32,357 bases of DNA. Source: an uncultured Chromatiaceae bacterium. GTDB lineage: Bacteria; Pseudomonadota; Gammaproteobacteria; DRLM01. The first letter of the stretch is position 1. Each line of letters starts with the position of its first letter. Position numbers and translations under genes: made by a program. The DNA lies in the NCBI GenBank assembly GCA_945787555.1, contig CALZJG010000022.1, positions 1 through 32,357 on the forward strand. Direction: 5' to 3'. Positions 1-10,363 of this stretch are shown piece after piece. The notes beneath the pieces are model-generated. The model was not told the origin of the DNA. It saw only the letters and a list, made by a program, of their open reading frames with translations, and did no database searches.

Positions 1-1796
1 AGCTTGCGCCAGCCGGTGGCGTCGGGCATGAGGCGGTCGGTGGCGCCCATGTACACCGCCGAGACCACCAGCAAAATGCCTAGCAGCGCCATGGACACGG
101 CGGCAGGCACGACTCGGTCCAGCATCCAAATGGCCAAAGCGAGCATCATGACGCCGAACACGGCCTTGATGGTATTCATCCAGCCCGAGGCGTGCGGCAG
201 CCACTTGCCCGCCGAGGTGCCCACCGCCAGCAGCGGCGCGCCCATGCCCATGCTTAACGCGAATAAGGCCAGGCCGCCCAGAGCGCCGTCGCCGGTTTGG
301 CTGATATAGATCAGTGCACCCGCCAGCGGCGCCGCGACGCAGGGACCGACGATCAGCGCCGACAGCAAGCCCATCACCGCGGCGCCCATCCAGGTGCCGC
401 CTTGCTGGCGGTTGCTTAGCTCGCTCAGCTTGGTTTGCCAGCTGGCCGGCAGTTGCAATTCATAGAAGCCGAACATGGACAGCGCCAGGGCCACGAACAC
501 CGCGCTGAAGGCGCCGATGATCCAGGGATTTTGAAACGCCGCTTGTAGGTTGGCGCCGAACAGCCCAGCCAGCACGCCGGCCACGGTGTAGGTCAGGGCC
601 ATGGCCAGCACATAGGCCAGCGATAGGCGAAAGGCTTTGCCGGTGGTCATGGCGGCGCCTTGGCCGATGATCAGGCTCGAGAGGATCGGCACCATGGGGA
701 ACACGCAGGGCGTGAAGGCCAGCAGCAAGCCCACGCCGAAGAAGCCCAGCAGAGTGAGGGCCAGATTGCCGGACAGTAGCGATTGCGCATAGCGGTCTTG
801 TTCGGAGATGAAGGGGTCGCTGGAGGTTACTACCGCTGCTGCGTCTTCGCTGCGTGGTGGTAGCGTCAAGGCGACGGCTTTGGTGATGGGCGCGTAGCAC
901 AGCCCGGCGTCGGCGCAGCCTTGGTAGCGCGCCTCCAGCGTCAGCGCTTGGGCGGCGTTATTGTCGCGCAGCAGTGGCAGCGCGATAGAGACTTGTCGGT
1001 AATACACTTCGCTGAGTCCGAAGGATTCGTCGGTTTTCATCTCCCCCGGCGGTGAGGTGTAAGCGGCGAGGTGCACGCCGTCGGCATCTTTGAGGGTGAA
1101 GGCGATCTTGTCGCGGTAGAGATAATAGTGGTCGGCGATTTGCCAGCTGGCCTGCAAGGTGTTGGCGTCGCGCACCTCGGTGAGGAGTTGAAAGGCCTGG
1201 TCGGGTTCCAGAAAATCTTCCTTCTGGCCGCCCAGGCCGAAGCGTTGTTTCACCGAAGAGAAGAACGAGTCCAGTCCGCCGCCTGCGTTGCTGCCGGTGT
1301 CCGCGCCGGGAACCGCCGGCAAGCTGATACTGACTTGCTGGATATGGGGCGCAAAGCACACCCCGGCATCGGCGCAGCCTTGGGAGTGCAGTTTCAGCGC
1401 GAAATCAGCGGCGCTGTCGCCGCGCTGGGCGACCGGGACATCGATCGTCAAGCGGCCGCGATACACGGCGGTTTCGCCGAAGAATTCATCGTGCTTGATC
1501 TCGGTGGGTTCAGGGAGGAGGGGGGCGGCGAATTGCAGGGTGGGGTCATCGCTGCTGAAGCGGATCTTGTCGCGATACAAATAATAGCCGTCGGCAATGC
1601 GCCATTCGACGCGCAGCATATCGGCGGCGGTGGCTTCGGCCGAGGGGCGGAAGGCTTGATCGGGGTGCAGTAAGTCTTCGGGGTTGATGGCCTGGGCCGG
1701 CCAGCTCGCTGCCGCCAGCGCTATGCATAGCCAGACCCACAGCCGGTTCAGGCTTTGCAGTACTCGCACGCGCGGTGGTGAGATGGTGGGCGTCAT
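1..1796 (-). CDS. dsbD: Thiol:disulfide interchange protein DsbD, duplicated alpha domain (3' end cut by window)
   Basis: Inner-membrane reductant conveyor that passes electrons from cytoplasmic thioredoxin to periplasmic DsbC/DsbG and cytochrome c maturation partners. The frame is open from an ATG at 1796 to the window edge (598 codons). A signal peptide ends about residue 32 (AQA, then INPED). Two DsbD-alpha-like domains follow in tandem: the first has the paired cysteines C141 and C147 (GCADAGVC), the second C294 and C300 (GCADAGLC), each with the six-residue spacing of E. coli C103/C109. The membrane domain has FTPCVFP (C364) and GPCVAAP (C486), 122 residues apart like E. coli C163/C285. 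The C-terminal thioredoxin-like domain lies beyond the window. E. coli DsbD has one alpha domain, so the duplication is the odd feature. The ribosome-binding site is weak; the signal peptide supports this start. It lies 77 nt after cutA, probably in one operon. Confidence 0.93.
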   Translation of the reverse strand, partial: MTPTISPPRVRVLQSLNRLWVWLCIALAAASWPAQAINPEDLLHPDQAFRPSAEATAADMLRVEWRIADGYYLYRDKIRFSSDDPTLQFAAPLLPEPTEIKHDEFFGETAVYRGRLTIDVPVAQRGDSAADFALKLHSQGCADAGVCFAPHIQQVSISLPAVPGADTGSNAGGGLDSFFSSVKQRFGLGGQKEDFLEPDQAFQLLTEVRDANTLQASWQIADHYYLYRDKIAFTLKDADGVHLAAYTSPPGEMKTDESFGLSEVYYRQVSIALPLLRDNNAAQALTLEARYQGCADAGLCYAPITKAVALTLPPRSEDAAAVVTSSDPFISEQDRYAQSLLSGNLALTLLGFFGVGLLLAFTPCVFPMVPILSSLIIGQGAAMTTGKAFRLSLAYVLAMALTYTVAGVLAGLFGANLQAAFQNPWIIGAFSAVFVALALSMFGFYELQLPASWQTKLSELSNRQQGGTWMGAAVMGLLSALIVGPCVAAPLAGALIYISQTGDGALGGLALFALSMGMGAPLLAVGTSAGKWLPHASGWMNTIKAVFGVMMLALAIWMLDRVVPAAVSMALLGILLVVSAVYMGATDRLMPDATGWRK

Positions 1797-1873
1797 GATT
1801 CGATTCCAGTGTACACAAGAGGGTCGTTCATTTAATTGTCGTGTATTAAGTCGCAGGCCTGCGCTCGTCTCGC

Positions 1874-2197
1874 CTAGCGCCGAACGGCGGCCCGCACCCA
1901 ATCCAAATAGCCCACCAGGCCGGTGACCAATGGGACTGCAATAATTTCCGGGAGTTCATAGGGATGGCTGTCCAGGATGGCGAGTTCCAGGCTTTCATAG
2001 CGGTCCTCAGTGGTCTTGATTACCAACAAGTGCTCCTGGCTGATTTCGCGTTTTCCCTTCCACATATAAACGGAGCGCACGCCGGGTACGATATTGGCGC
2101 AGGCCGCCAGGCCGCGTTCCACCAGGGTGGTGGCGATGGCCTCGGCGCTGACTGCGTCCGGGCAGGTGCATAGTACGACCCAACAATCGTTGTTCAT
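1874..2197 (-). CDS. cutA: Divalent-cation tolerance protein CutA
   Basis: Small cytoplasmic protein of the CutA1 family, ferredoxin-like fold and trimeric in known members, linked genetically to copper and other divalent-cation tolerance; its molecular role is not settled. The 107-residue product from ATG 2197 begins MNNDCWVVLCTCPD and carries family blocks LAACANIVPG, YMWKGK and HPYELPEI followed by a Trp near the C-terminus. The frame stays open upstream to 2341, but those extra residues are Arg-rich and low complexity and exceed the family length of about 105-115, so I chose the internal ATG. It lies upstream of dsbD on the same strand, as in E. coli, where dsbD was first named cutA2. It is divergent from fxsA across 94 nt. 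Confidence 0.93.
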   Translation of the reverse strand: MNNDCWVVLCTCPDAVSAEAIATTLVERGLAACANIVPGVRSVYMWKGKREISQEHLLVIKTTEDRYESLELAILDSHPYELPEIIAVPLVTGLVGYLDWVRAAVRR

Positions 2198-2291
2198 GAT
2201 AGCGCCGGATTCTAGCAAAGGCCGGCGACGGCGTCGCACTTTGTGCCGTGTGGGTTGAGTGCGCGGCGCGGCTCGGGTACCTTTGCTCCCC

Positions 2292-2732
2292 ATGACGATC
2301 TTCCGCGCATTATTACTGGTTTTTTTGTTAGTCCCGATCATCGAAATCTATCTGCTGATCAAAGTGGGTAGCTGGATCGGCGCTCTGCCCACGGTGTTGC
2401 TGGTGATCGGCACCGCCGTGGCGGGGGCGTTTCTGGTGCGCTCGCAAGGCTTTTACGCCTGGCGTCGCGTCGAGCTCGCCATGGCGCGGGGCGAATTGCC
2501 GGCCTTGCCGATGATGGAAGGGATGATGCTCTTGGTGGCGGGAGCACTGTTGCTCACGCCCGGCTTTTTCACCGATGCCGTGGGTTTTCTCTTGTTGGTG
2601 CCCGCCGTGCGCCTGGTGATCATTCAGTGGTTCTTGCGTCACAGTACCGTGGTGCCCGGCGCGCCTCATGGACCGCCGCGCTCGGGGCCGCGCACCATCG
2701 AGGGCAGTTATGATCGCGAGGATGACCGATAA
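2292..2732 (+). CDS. fxsA: FxsA family inner-membrane protein
   Basis: Polytopic membrane protein of the FxsA family. In E. coli its overproduction relieves F-plasmid exclusion of phage T7, but its normal role is unknown. The 146-residue product has hydrophobic segments at about residues 3-22, 27-45 and 75-110, and the family signature around GALLLTPGFFTDAVGFLLLVP. The tail is hydrophilic and Pro/Arg/Asp-rich. I chose ATG 2292 (MTIFRALLL) over the upstream in-frame start at 2259 because the family begins directly with the first membrane helix. A clear Shine-Dalgarno is not visible. It lies upstream of groES on the same strand, but a 288-nt gap with its own promoter separates them. Confidence 0.9.
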   Translation: MTIFRALLLVFLLVPIIEIYLLIKVGSWIGALPTVLLVIGTAVAGAFLVRSQGFYAWRRVELAMARGELPALPMMEGMMLLVAGALLLTPGFFTDAVGFLLLVPAVRLVIIQWFLRHSTVVPGAPHGPPRSGPRTIEGSYDREDDR

Positions 2733-2888
2733 TAGCGGTTGAAAACTGCCCGCGGGCGGCGCACGGTTGTGCTTGCCCCCTCCCCGCTCCAGGCCGGCGC
2801 GAGGCGGTCTATGCCTACCGTCAGGGCCCGAAAACCTAGATGAAATAGCCGAATTCGGTCGCTTTCTTCGCGGCGGACATAGAAACGC

Positions 2889-2916
2889 TTGACTCCGCCG
2901 ATTCCGTGACTATCAT
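2889..2916 (+). promoter_or_regulatory. Sigma70-like promoter of groESL
   Basis: TTGACT at 2889-2894 and TATCAT at 2911-2916 are separated by 16 bp, close to the sigma70 consensus. The predicted start falls near 2922-2924, inside the CIRCE operator, which is the usual arrangement for HrcA-repressed chaperone operons. I saw no clear sigma32 promoter of the CCCCAT type close by. Assignment is by motif and position only. Confidence 0.65.
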
Positions 2917-2918
2917 TA

Positions 2919-2945
2919 CTGGCACTCACAAGGGATGAGTGCTAA
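2919..2945 (+). promoter_or_regulatory. CIRCE operator (HrcA binding site) upstream of groES
   Basis: The consensus is TTAGCACTC-N9-GAGTGCTAA. Here the left arm is CTGGCACTC (2919-2927), the spacer is exactly 9 nt (2928-2936), and the right arm GAGTGCTAA (2937-2945) is a perfect match. The left arm departs from consensus only in its outer three bases. It lies about 75 nt before groES and overlaps the expected transcription start, so HrcA repression relieved by heat or misfolded protein is the likely control. Confidence 0.9.
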
Positions 2946-3020
2946 CAATTGCTCGCCCCCGCATTGGGGGGTGGTGATAGGGCGCTGTCTTTTTTCTTTA
3001 ATTACAAGGGAGACCCGAGT

Positions 3021-3311
3021 ATGAAGATCCGTCCATTGCATGACCGCGTCATCGTCCGTCGCTTGGAAGAAGAGCGCAAGACGGCTGGTGGCATCGTTAT
3101 TCCGGATTCGGCGACCGAGAAGCCCATCCGCGGCGAAGTCCTCGCCGTGGGGCATGGCAAGATTCTGGAAAACGGCGAAGTGCGCGCCTTGGACCTGAAA
3201 GTCGGCGACAACGTGTTGTTCGGCAAATATTCCGGCACTGAAGTGAAGGTCGAGGGCGAGGACCTGCTGGTGATGCGCGAAGACGACATCATGGCGGTAC
3301 TGGAAGGCTGA
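3021..3311 (+). CDS. groES: Co-chaperonin GroES
   Basis: Heptameric lid of the GroEL folding chamber in the cytoplasm. The 96-residue product [14 protein letters not shown]...DDIMAVLEG has the normal family length and the conserved N-terminal strand, the mobile-loop region [19 protein letters not shown] (about residues 16-34) with the GGIVI contact to GroEL, and the [12 protein letters not shown] block. I chose ATG 3021 rather than an upstream in-frame start at 2949 because it follows AAGGGAGA at 3006-3013 and matches the family N-terminus; the earlier start would begin just after CIRCE. groEL follows 42 nt downstream in the same operon. Confidence 0.98.
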   Translation: MKIRPLHDRVIVRRLEEERKTAGGIVIPDSATEKPIRGEVLAVGHGKILENGEVRALDLKVGDNVLFGKYSGTEVKVEGEDLLVMREDDIMAVLEG

Positions 3312-3353
3312 GGCTGATCCTCGCAATAGCAACGAATTCTGAAGGAGATTTAA

Positions 3354-5006
<1,653 letters not shown>

Positions 5007-5037
5007 GCGTCGAATATATTGGCGACCGTCATGTGGG

Positions 5038-5070
5038 AGCCCCGCCGTGTAAACGGCGGGGCTTTTTCTT
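5038..5070 (+). terminator. Intrinsic terminator after groEL
   Basis: A perfect 10-bp GC-rich stem (AGCCCCGCCG at 5038-5047 with CGGCGGGGCT at 5054-5063) has a 6-nt loop and runs into a T tract. It begins 31 nt after the groEL stop. The T tract is only on the plus-strand side, so it should end groESL transcription rather than that of convergent pilU. Confidence 0.93.
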
Positions 5071-5110
5071 TGGGGCCGGCGGTGCGGCCTAGGGGAACCG
5101 TGTGGCTTGC

Positions 5111-6328
5111 TTAACGTTTGAAGTTGTTGCTGTCTTCATCGTCATCCACCAGACTCAAACCACTGCCCAGAGACGGGGCGGCAGGTTGGGGCGCCGGTGC
5201 CGACGCGGGCGCTGCGGCGGTAGCGCGTGGCGGTGGGGGGGCTTCGCTGGGCGTTTCGCCGTTGGGGCCGCGTTCCTCCAGGCTGATCTTGAGGCGCAAA
5301 TTATTTTGTGAGTCGGCGTTGCGCAAGGCTTCTTCTAGGCTGATACGACCGGCTTTGTAGAGCTTGTATATCGCGGAATCGAAGGTCTGCATGCCGATGT
5401 TTTCCGATTTATCCATGATCTCTTTGATCTTGTGCACCTCACCCTTGTGGATCAGGTCGGCGATCATCGGCGTGCCCAGCAGCACTTCCACTGCGACCGC
5501 GCGCTTGCCGTCCACAGTCGGTATGAGGCGTTGCGAGATAATGCCGCGCACGTTCAAGGATAAGTCCATCAACAACTGCGCACGCCGTTCCTCGGGGAAG
5601 AAGTTGATGACACGGTCCAGCGCCTGGTTGGCATTGTTGGCGTGCAGCGTGGATAGACACAAGTGGCCGGTTTCCGCGAAGGCGATGGCATGCTCCATGG
5701 TTTCGCGGGCGCGAATTTCGCCGATCAGTATGGCGTCTGGCGCTTGGCGCAGGGTGTTTTTGAGGGCTTCTTCGTAGCTGACGGTGTCGATGCCTACTTC
5801 GCGCTGATTGACGATGGACTTTTTGTGCCGATGCACGAATTCGATGGGGTCCTCAATGGTGATGATATGGCCGGCGCTGTTGGTGTTGCGGTAGTCGATC
5901 AGCGAGGCCAGCGAGGTGGATTTGCCCGAGCCCGTTCCGCCCACGAACAACACCAGGCCGCGTTTTTGCATTACCAGCTTGGTGAGTACCGGCGGCAGCC
6001 CCAACGCTTGCCAGGCGGGAATGTCCATTTTGATGGCGCGGATCACCAAGCCGATCTGGTTGCGCTGCTGGAAAATATTGACGCGGAAACGGCCCACGCC
6101 GGGCTCCGATATCGCAAGATTCATTTCATGGGTCTGCTCGAATTCTCGCTGCTTGTCCTCATCCATTAACGAGCGGGCGATATCATTCAAGCGCGTTGGG
6201 GTGAGCGGGACGGGTTCGAGCGGCATCATGGCGCCTTCGATTTTCGCGGTGGGCGCGGCGCCCGTGGTCAGGTACAGATCTGATGCATCTTTCACCACCA
6301 TGAACTTCAAGTAATCGCGGAACTCCAT
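5111..6328 (-). CDS. pilU: Type IV pilus retraction ATPase PilU
   Basis: Cytoplasmic hexameric motor ATPase of the PilT/PilU family that works with PilT to depolymerise type IV pili. The 405-residue product shows GGTGSGKST (Walker A, residues 130-138), an Asp box ITIEDPIE (156-163), Walker B AILIGEIR (199-206) and the His box around STLHAN (226-231). The N-terminus MEFRDYLKFMVVKDASDLYL and the length beyond about 345 residues favour PilU over PilT. The last 55 or so residues are Pro/Ala-rich, then an acidic tail ending NNFKR, and look disordered. I chose ATG 6328 because AACGGAGGTT lies just upstream and the protein aligns from there, although the frame is open to 6643. It is convergent with groEL and divergent from glnE. 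In many species pilU follows pilT; here it is alone. Confidence 0.93.
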   Translation of the reverse strand: MEFRDYLKFMVVKDASDLYLTTGAAPTAKIEGAMMPLEPVPLTPTRLNDIARSLMDEDKQREFEQTHEMNLAISEPGVGRFRVNIFQQRNQIGLVIRAIKMDIPAWQALGLPPVLTKLVMQKRGLVLFVGGTGSGKSTSLASLIDYRNTNSAGHIITIEDPIEFVHRHKKSIVNQREVGIDTVSYEEALKNTLRQAPDAILIGEIRARETMEHAIAFAETGHLCLSTLHANNANQALDRVINFFPEERRAQLLMDLSLNVRGIISQRLIPTVDGKRAVAVEVLLGTPMIADLIHKGEVHKIKEIMDKSENIGMQTFDSAIYKLYKAGRISLEEALRNADSQNNLRLKISLEERGPNGETPSEAPPPPRATAAAPASAPAPQPAAPSLGSGLSLVDDDEDSNNFKR

Positions 6329-6445
6329 GCAACCTCCGTTTGTTCGCGAACCAATAGAAACCGTTAGGCATATCGGCGGGCAAGGCGGCCCACTTGAGCG
6401 ATGGTATGATCGTACCAGGGTTAGTGTGACGGAGCCGACATCCTC

Positions 6446-9355
6446 ATGACGGATATTGCCGCTTTGCCGGCGAGCGTCGAACAGCTGCCCGCGCCGTTGC
6501 GCGAGCGAGTTCAGCACCACTGGGAGCGTTACACCGCAGCGCGTCAGCGTGAGGGGGTGGTGGCGTTGACGTCGCCGACCGTGCGCGAGAGCGTGGCGGT
6601 GGTGTGGGCGAGCAGCGAGTTCGTGGCCCAGGCCTGCTGCCAATTTCCGGCGCTGCTTGTGGATTTGGTCGGCAGTGGTGATTTAGCGTCGCGTTATGCG
6701 GAGGACGCGCATGGTCAACGCTTGGCGCGGGCTTTAGCCGAGGTGAGCGACGAGCGAGGCTTGGCCGTCGTGTTGCGGCAGGTGCGGCGGCGCGAAATGG
6801 TGCGCATTGCCTGGCGCGATTTGGCCGGTTGGGCCGACTTGGCCGAGACTTTGGCCGATTTGTCGCGTTTCGCCACGGCCTGTGTGGATGCGGCGCTCAC
6901 CCGTCTCGACGCTTGGCAAGCCGCCGAACTGGGGGAGCCGCACGGTGCGGACAGCGGCGCGCGCCAGCATCTAGTGGTTATCGGCATGGGCAAGCTCGGT
7001 GCCGGCGAGCTCAATTATTCCTCCGACATCGACCTCATCTTCGCCTACCCGGACGCCGGCGAGACGCGCGGCGGACGCTCGCCGGTCAGCAACGAGGAGT
7101 ACTTCACCAAGCTCGGCAGGCGCCTGATACATGCGCTGGACGCACGTACCCCGGAGGGCTATGTGTTTCGCGTCGACCTGCGCTTACGGCCCTTCGGCGA
7201 TACCGGCCCGTTGGCGATGAGCTTCGATGCCATGGAGGATTACTACCAAGCCCATGGTCGCGAATGGGAGCGTTACGCCTGGATCAAGGCCGCAGTGGTG
7301 GGAGGTGACCGCGTGGCCGGCGAGCGCTTGCTGGGCGTGCTGCGCCCGTTCGTGTTTCGCCGCTATCTGGATTTCGGCGCCTTCGAATCGCTGCGCGAAA
7401 TGAAAGCGCTGATCGCCCAGCAAGTGCGGCGCAAGGGCATGCGCGACAATATCAAGCTGGGCGCCGGTGGTATCCGCGAAGTGGAATTCATCGGCCAGGC
7501 GTTCCAGCTCATCCGCGGCGGGCGTGAGCCGAAGTTACAGGCGCGCGCCATCCTCGTCGTGTTGCGACGTTTGAGCGTGGCCGATTATCTGCCCGCCCAT
7601 GTCAGCCGCGATCTCGAGGCGTCGTATGTATTCCTGCGGCGGATGGAAAATCGTCTGCAGGAATACGCCGACGAACAAACCCATTCCTTGCCCGGCGACG
7701 AGCTCGGAAGGTTGCGTCTCGCTCATGCCATGGGTTATGCCGATTGGACCGCGTGTGCGGCTGAGCTGGAGGGGCATCGCCAGCGTGTACACAGTCATTT
7801 CGAACAAGTGATGGCCGCGCCGCAAATGGCGCGTGATGATATGACGCAGACGCCATTGACCCAGGTGTGGCGCGAGACGGACTCCGCCGCTGCGGTGCCG
7901 GCCCTGCTGGCGCAGGCGGGTTACGATGATGTGGAGGCGGCGTTGCGCTACATTGCCGCGTTACGTGGGTCGGCCAGTGTGCGTGCGCTGAGTGAGCGCG
8001 GGCGCGGGCGCTTGAATGATGTCATGCCCTTGCTGCTGGGTGCGGTCGGCGGTGCGCCACGTCCGAGTCTGACATTGGGCCGGGTGTTGGGCTTGATCGA
8101 AAAAATCGCCCGCCGCACCGCTTATCTGGCGTTATTGTCCGAGAACCCTACCGCATTGTCGCAACTGGTGCAGCTGTGTGCTGCGAGTCCGTGGATCACC
8201 GGCCAATTGACCCGCCAGCCCTTGCTGTTGGACGAATTGATGGATCCGCGCGCCTTGTATGTGCCGCTGGACCGCGCATCTTTGCAGCAGGATTTGGCGG
8301 AAACCCTGACGCGGGTGGCGGACGGTGATGTGGAAGGGCAACTGGACGCGCTGCGCAATTTCAAGGAAACCAACGTGCTGCGGGTCGCCGCCGCCGACGT
8401 GGCGGGACGGTTTCCACTCATGGTGGTGAGCGATCACTTGAGCGAAATCGCCGAAGTAACGCTGGCCGCGGTGCTGCACCTGGCACGCGAGCATCTCTTG
8501 GCGCGCCACGGTGTACCGCGTTGTCATGGCGGTGACGGCGAGGAGCGTGAGCCGGGGTTTGCCATCGTCGGCTATGGCAAGCTGGGGGGCATCGAGTTGG
8601 GTTACGGTTCGGACCTGGATTTGGTGTTTCTCCATGACAGCGAAGGCGAGGAGTTGGGCAGCGACGGTGCCAAGCCGCTGGACAATCCGGTCTATTTCGC
8701 CCGCCTTGGGCAACGCATCATACATATCTGTACCGCGCATACGCCGGCGGGCGTGTTATACGACGTGGACATGCGCTTGCGCCCCAGCGGCAACGCCGGG
8801 ATGCTGGTGAGCAGCATGGCGGCCTTTGAGGCTTATCAGCGCCAGGAAGCTTGGACCTGGGAGCATCAGGCCTTGGCGCGGGCGCGGGTGGTGGCGGGAG
8901 ACGCCCGCTTAGCGGAGCGCTTCGCTTCCGTGCGCAGGGAAATTCTCGCCCGGCCGCGGGAGCGTACTGAGCTGCGCCGCGAGGTGTGCGAAATGCGGGC
9001 ACGCATGCGTGCCGAGTTGGGGCATCCCGAGCCGACGCGCTTCGATCTCAAGCAGGACAGCGGCGGTATCGCCGATATCGAATTTATGGTTCAATACGCC
9101 GTTCTGGCGGGGGGGCACGAACACCCCGAGCTGCTACGCTATACCGATAACATTCGTCAATTGGAGGGCTTGTCGCAAGCTGGCCTGTTGCCCGCTGCGG
9201 ACGCGAGTTTACTCAGCGATGCTTATCGCAGCTATCGTGCGCGGCTGCACCGCTTGACCTTGCAGCAAGAAAACGCGGTGGTCGATGCGGAGGAGTTCGG
9301 TGAGCAACGCGCCCAAGTGACGCGCATCTGGCGCGATCTGATGGAGCCAGCGTGA
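6446..9355 (+). CDS. glnE: Bifunctional glutamine synthetase adenylyltransferase/deadenylylase
   Basis: Adds AMP to glutamine synthetase when nitrogen is plentiful and removes it when nitrogen is short, under PII control. The 969-residue protein is full length and has two nucleotidyltransferase domains: the N-terminal deadenylylase with GMGKLGAGELNYSSDIDL (residues 180-197, metal ligands D194 and D196) and the C-terminal adenylylase with GYGKLGGIELGYGSDLDL (709-726, D723 and D725). A helical linker lies between them. GACGGAG at 6428-6434 precedes ATG 6446. ilvE follows 53 nt downstream. The glnE-ilvE pair next to LPS genes is also found in Pseudomonas, which supports both calls. Confidence 0.97.
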   Translation: MTDIAALPASVEQLPAPLRERVQHHWERYTAARQREGVVALTSPTVRESVAVVWASSEFVAQACCQFPALLVDLVGSGDLASRYAEDAHGQRLARALAEVSDERGLAVVLRQVRRREMVRIAWRDLAGWADLAETLADLSRFATACVDAALTRLDAWQAAELGEPHGADSGARQHLVVIGMGKLGAGELNYSSDIDLIFAYPDAGETRGGRSPVSNEEYFTKLGRRLIHALDARTPEGYVFRVDLRLRPFGDTGPLAMSFDAMEDYYQAHGREWERYAWIKAAVVGGDRVAGERLLGVLRPFVFRRYLDFGAFESLREMKALIAQQVRRKGMRDNIKLGAGGIREVEFIGQAFQLIRGGREPKLQARAILVVLRRLSVADYLPAHVSRDLEASYVFLRRMENRLQEYADEQTHSLPGDELGRLRLAHAMGYADWTACAAELEGHRQRVHSHFEQVMAAPQMARDDMTQTPLTQVWRETDSAAAVPALLAQAGYDDVEAALRYIAALRGSASVRALSERGRGRLNDVMPLLLGAVGGAPRPSLTLGRVLGLIEKIARRTAYLALLSENPTALSQLVQLCAASPWITGQLTRQPLLLDELMDPRALYVPLDRASLQQDLAETLTRVADGDVEGQLDALRNFKETNVLRVAAADVAGRFPLMVVSDHLSEIAEVTLAAVLHLAREHLLARHGVPRCHGGDGEEREPGFAIVGYGKLGGIELGYGSDLDLVFLHDSEGEELGSDGAKPLDNPVYFARLGQRIIHICTAHTPAGVLYDVDMRLRPSGNAGMLVSSMAAFEAYQRQEAWTWEHQALARARVVAGDARLAERFASVRREILARPRERTELRREVCEMRARMRAELGHPEPTRFDLKQDSGGIADIEFMVQYAVLAGGHEHPELLRYTDNIRQLEGLSQAGLLPAADASLLSDAYRSYRARLHRLTLQQENAVVDAEEFGEQRAQVTRIWRDLMEPA

Positions 9356-9408
9356 CTCGTCACGCGATTATCAAACTCGTAACTTAACAATTTTTGGGAG
9401 TATGCATC

Positions 9409-10335
9409 ATGTCGATGGCTGACCGCGACGGGGTCATCTGGTTGGACGGTGAAATGGTGCCGTGGCGCGAAGCGCGCGTGCACGTGCTGACCCACACCCT
9501 GCACTACGGATTGGGTGTGTTTGAAGGTGTGCGCGCTTACAAGACCGACCAGGGCACAGCCATCTTCCGTCTCAAGGAGCACACCGATAGGTTGTTCCGC
9601 TCCGCGCACATCCTCAATATGAAGATTCCTTACGGCAAGGACGTCCTCAACGACGCCACCCGCGCCGCGGTGCATGACAACAAGCTCGAATCCGGTTACA
9701 TCCGTCCCATGTGTTTCTATGGTTCGGAGGGCATGGGGCTGCGCGCCGACAACCTCAGGACCCATGTCATGGTCGCCGCCTGGCCGTGGGGCGCCTACAT
9801 GGGGGAGGAGAACTTGCGCCGCGGTATCAAGGTGCGCACCAGTTCCTACACCCGCCACCATGTCAACATCACCATGTGCAAAGCTAAGGCCAATGCCAAT
9901 TACCTCAATTCCATGTTGGCGCTGAATGAAGCGCTGGCCAGCGGATGCGACGAGGCGATGTTACTGGATACCGAGGGTTACGTGGCCGAGGGCAGTGGCG
10001 AGAACATCTTCATCATCCGTGACGGCGTGATCTACACCCCCGAGTTGACCTCGGCCTTGGACGGCATTACCCGCGATACGCTCATCAAATTGGCCGCTGA
10101 AATCGGCGTGACGGTCAAGGAAAAACGCCTGACCCGCGACGAGGTTTACATTGCCGACGAGGCTTTCTTCACCGGCACGGCCGCCGAGGTGACGCCGATC
10201 CGCGAAGTCGATGACCGCGCCATCGGCGCCGGTAGTCGTGGCCCTATCACCGAGCGGCTGCAAGCCATGTATTTCGATCAAGTGCATGGTCGCCGCAAGG
10301 AACATCCCGAGTGGCTGACCTACGCCCGGCCTTGA
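9409..10335 (+). CDS. ilvE: Branched-chain amino acid aminotransferase
   Basis: PLP enzyme of fold type IV that moves the amino group between glutamate and the 2-oxo acids of Leu, Ile and Val. The 308-residue product closely resembles the Pseudomonas-type enzyme: MSMADRDGVIWLDG at the start, HTLHYGLGVFEGVRAY, RPMCFYGSEGMG, the PLP lysine region CKAKANANY (Lys160), EGYVAEGSGENIF, and FFTGTAAEVTPIREVD near the end. I chose ATG 9409 over a TTG at 9394 because TTTTGGGAG at 9392-9400 sits at good spacing and family members begin MSMADRDG. It follows glnE by 53 nt and precedes the zinc-finger gene by 28 nt, so the three may be cotranscribed. Confidence 0.97.
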   Translation: MSMADRDGVIWLDGEMVPWREARVHVLTHTLHYGLGVFEGVRAYKTDQGTAIFRLKEHTDRLFRSAHILNMKIPYGKDVLNDATRAAVHDNKLESGYIRPMCFYGSEGMGLRADNLRTHVMVAAWPWGAYMGEENLRRGIKVRTSSYTRHHVNITMCKAKANANYLNSMLALNEALASGCDEAMLLDTEGYVAEGSGENIFIIRDGVIYTPELTSALDGITRDTLIKLAAEIGVTVKEKRLTRDEVYIADEAFFTGTAAEVTPIREVDDRAIGAGSRGPITERLQAMYFDQVHGRRKEHPEWLTYARP

Positions 10336-10363
10336 GGCCGGTGTGCAGAGCAAGGAGACCGAC

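Noticed and set aside
1071-1673. A 200-codon plus-strand open frame opposite dsbD
   Set aside because: It is antisense to an intact, motif-rich dsbD frame. Its Ala/Gly/Val-rich product shows no family motif, as expected of an open frame opposite GC-rich coding DNA.
2708-2929. A minus-strand open frame covering the groESL promoter
   Set aside because: It overlaps the end of fxsA, the sigma70-like promoter and the CIRCE element, and has no recognisable features.
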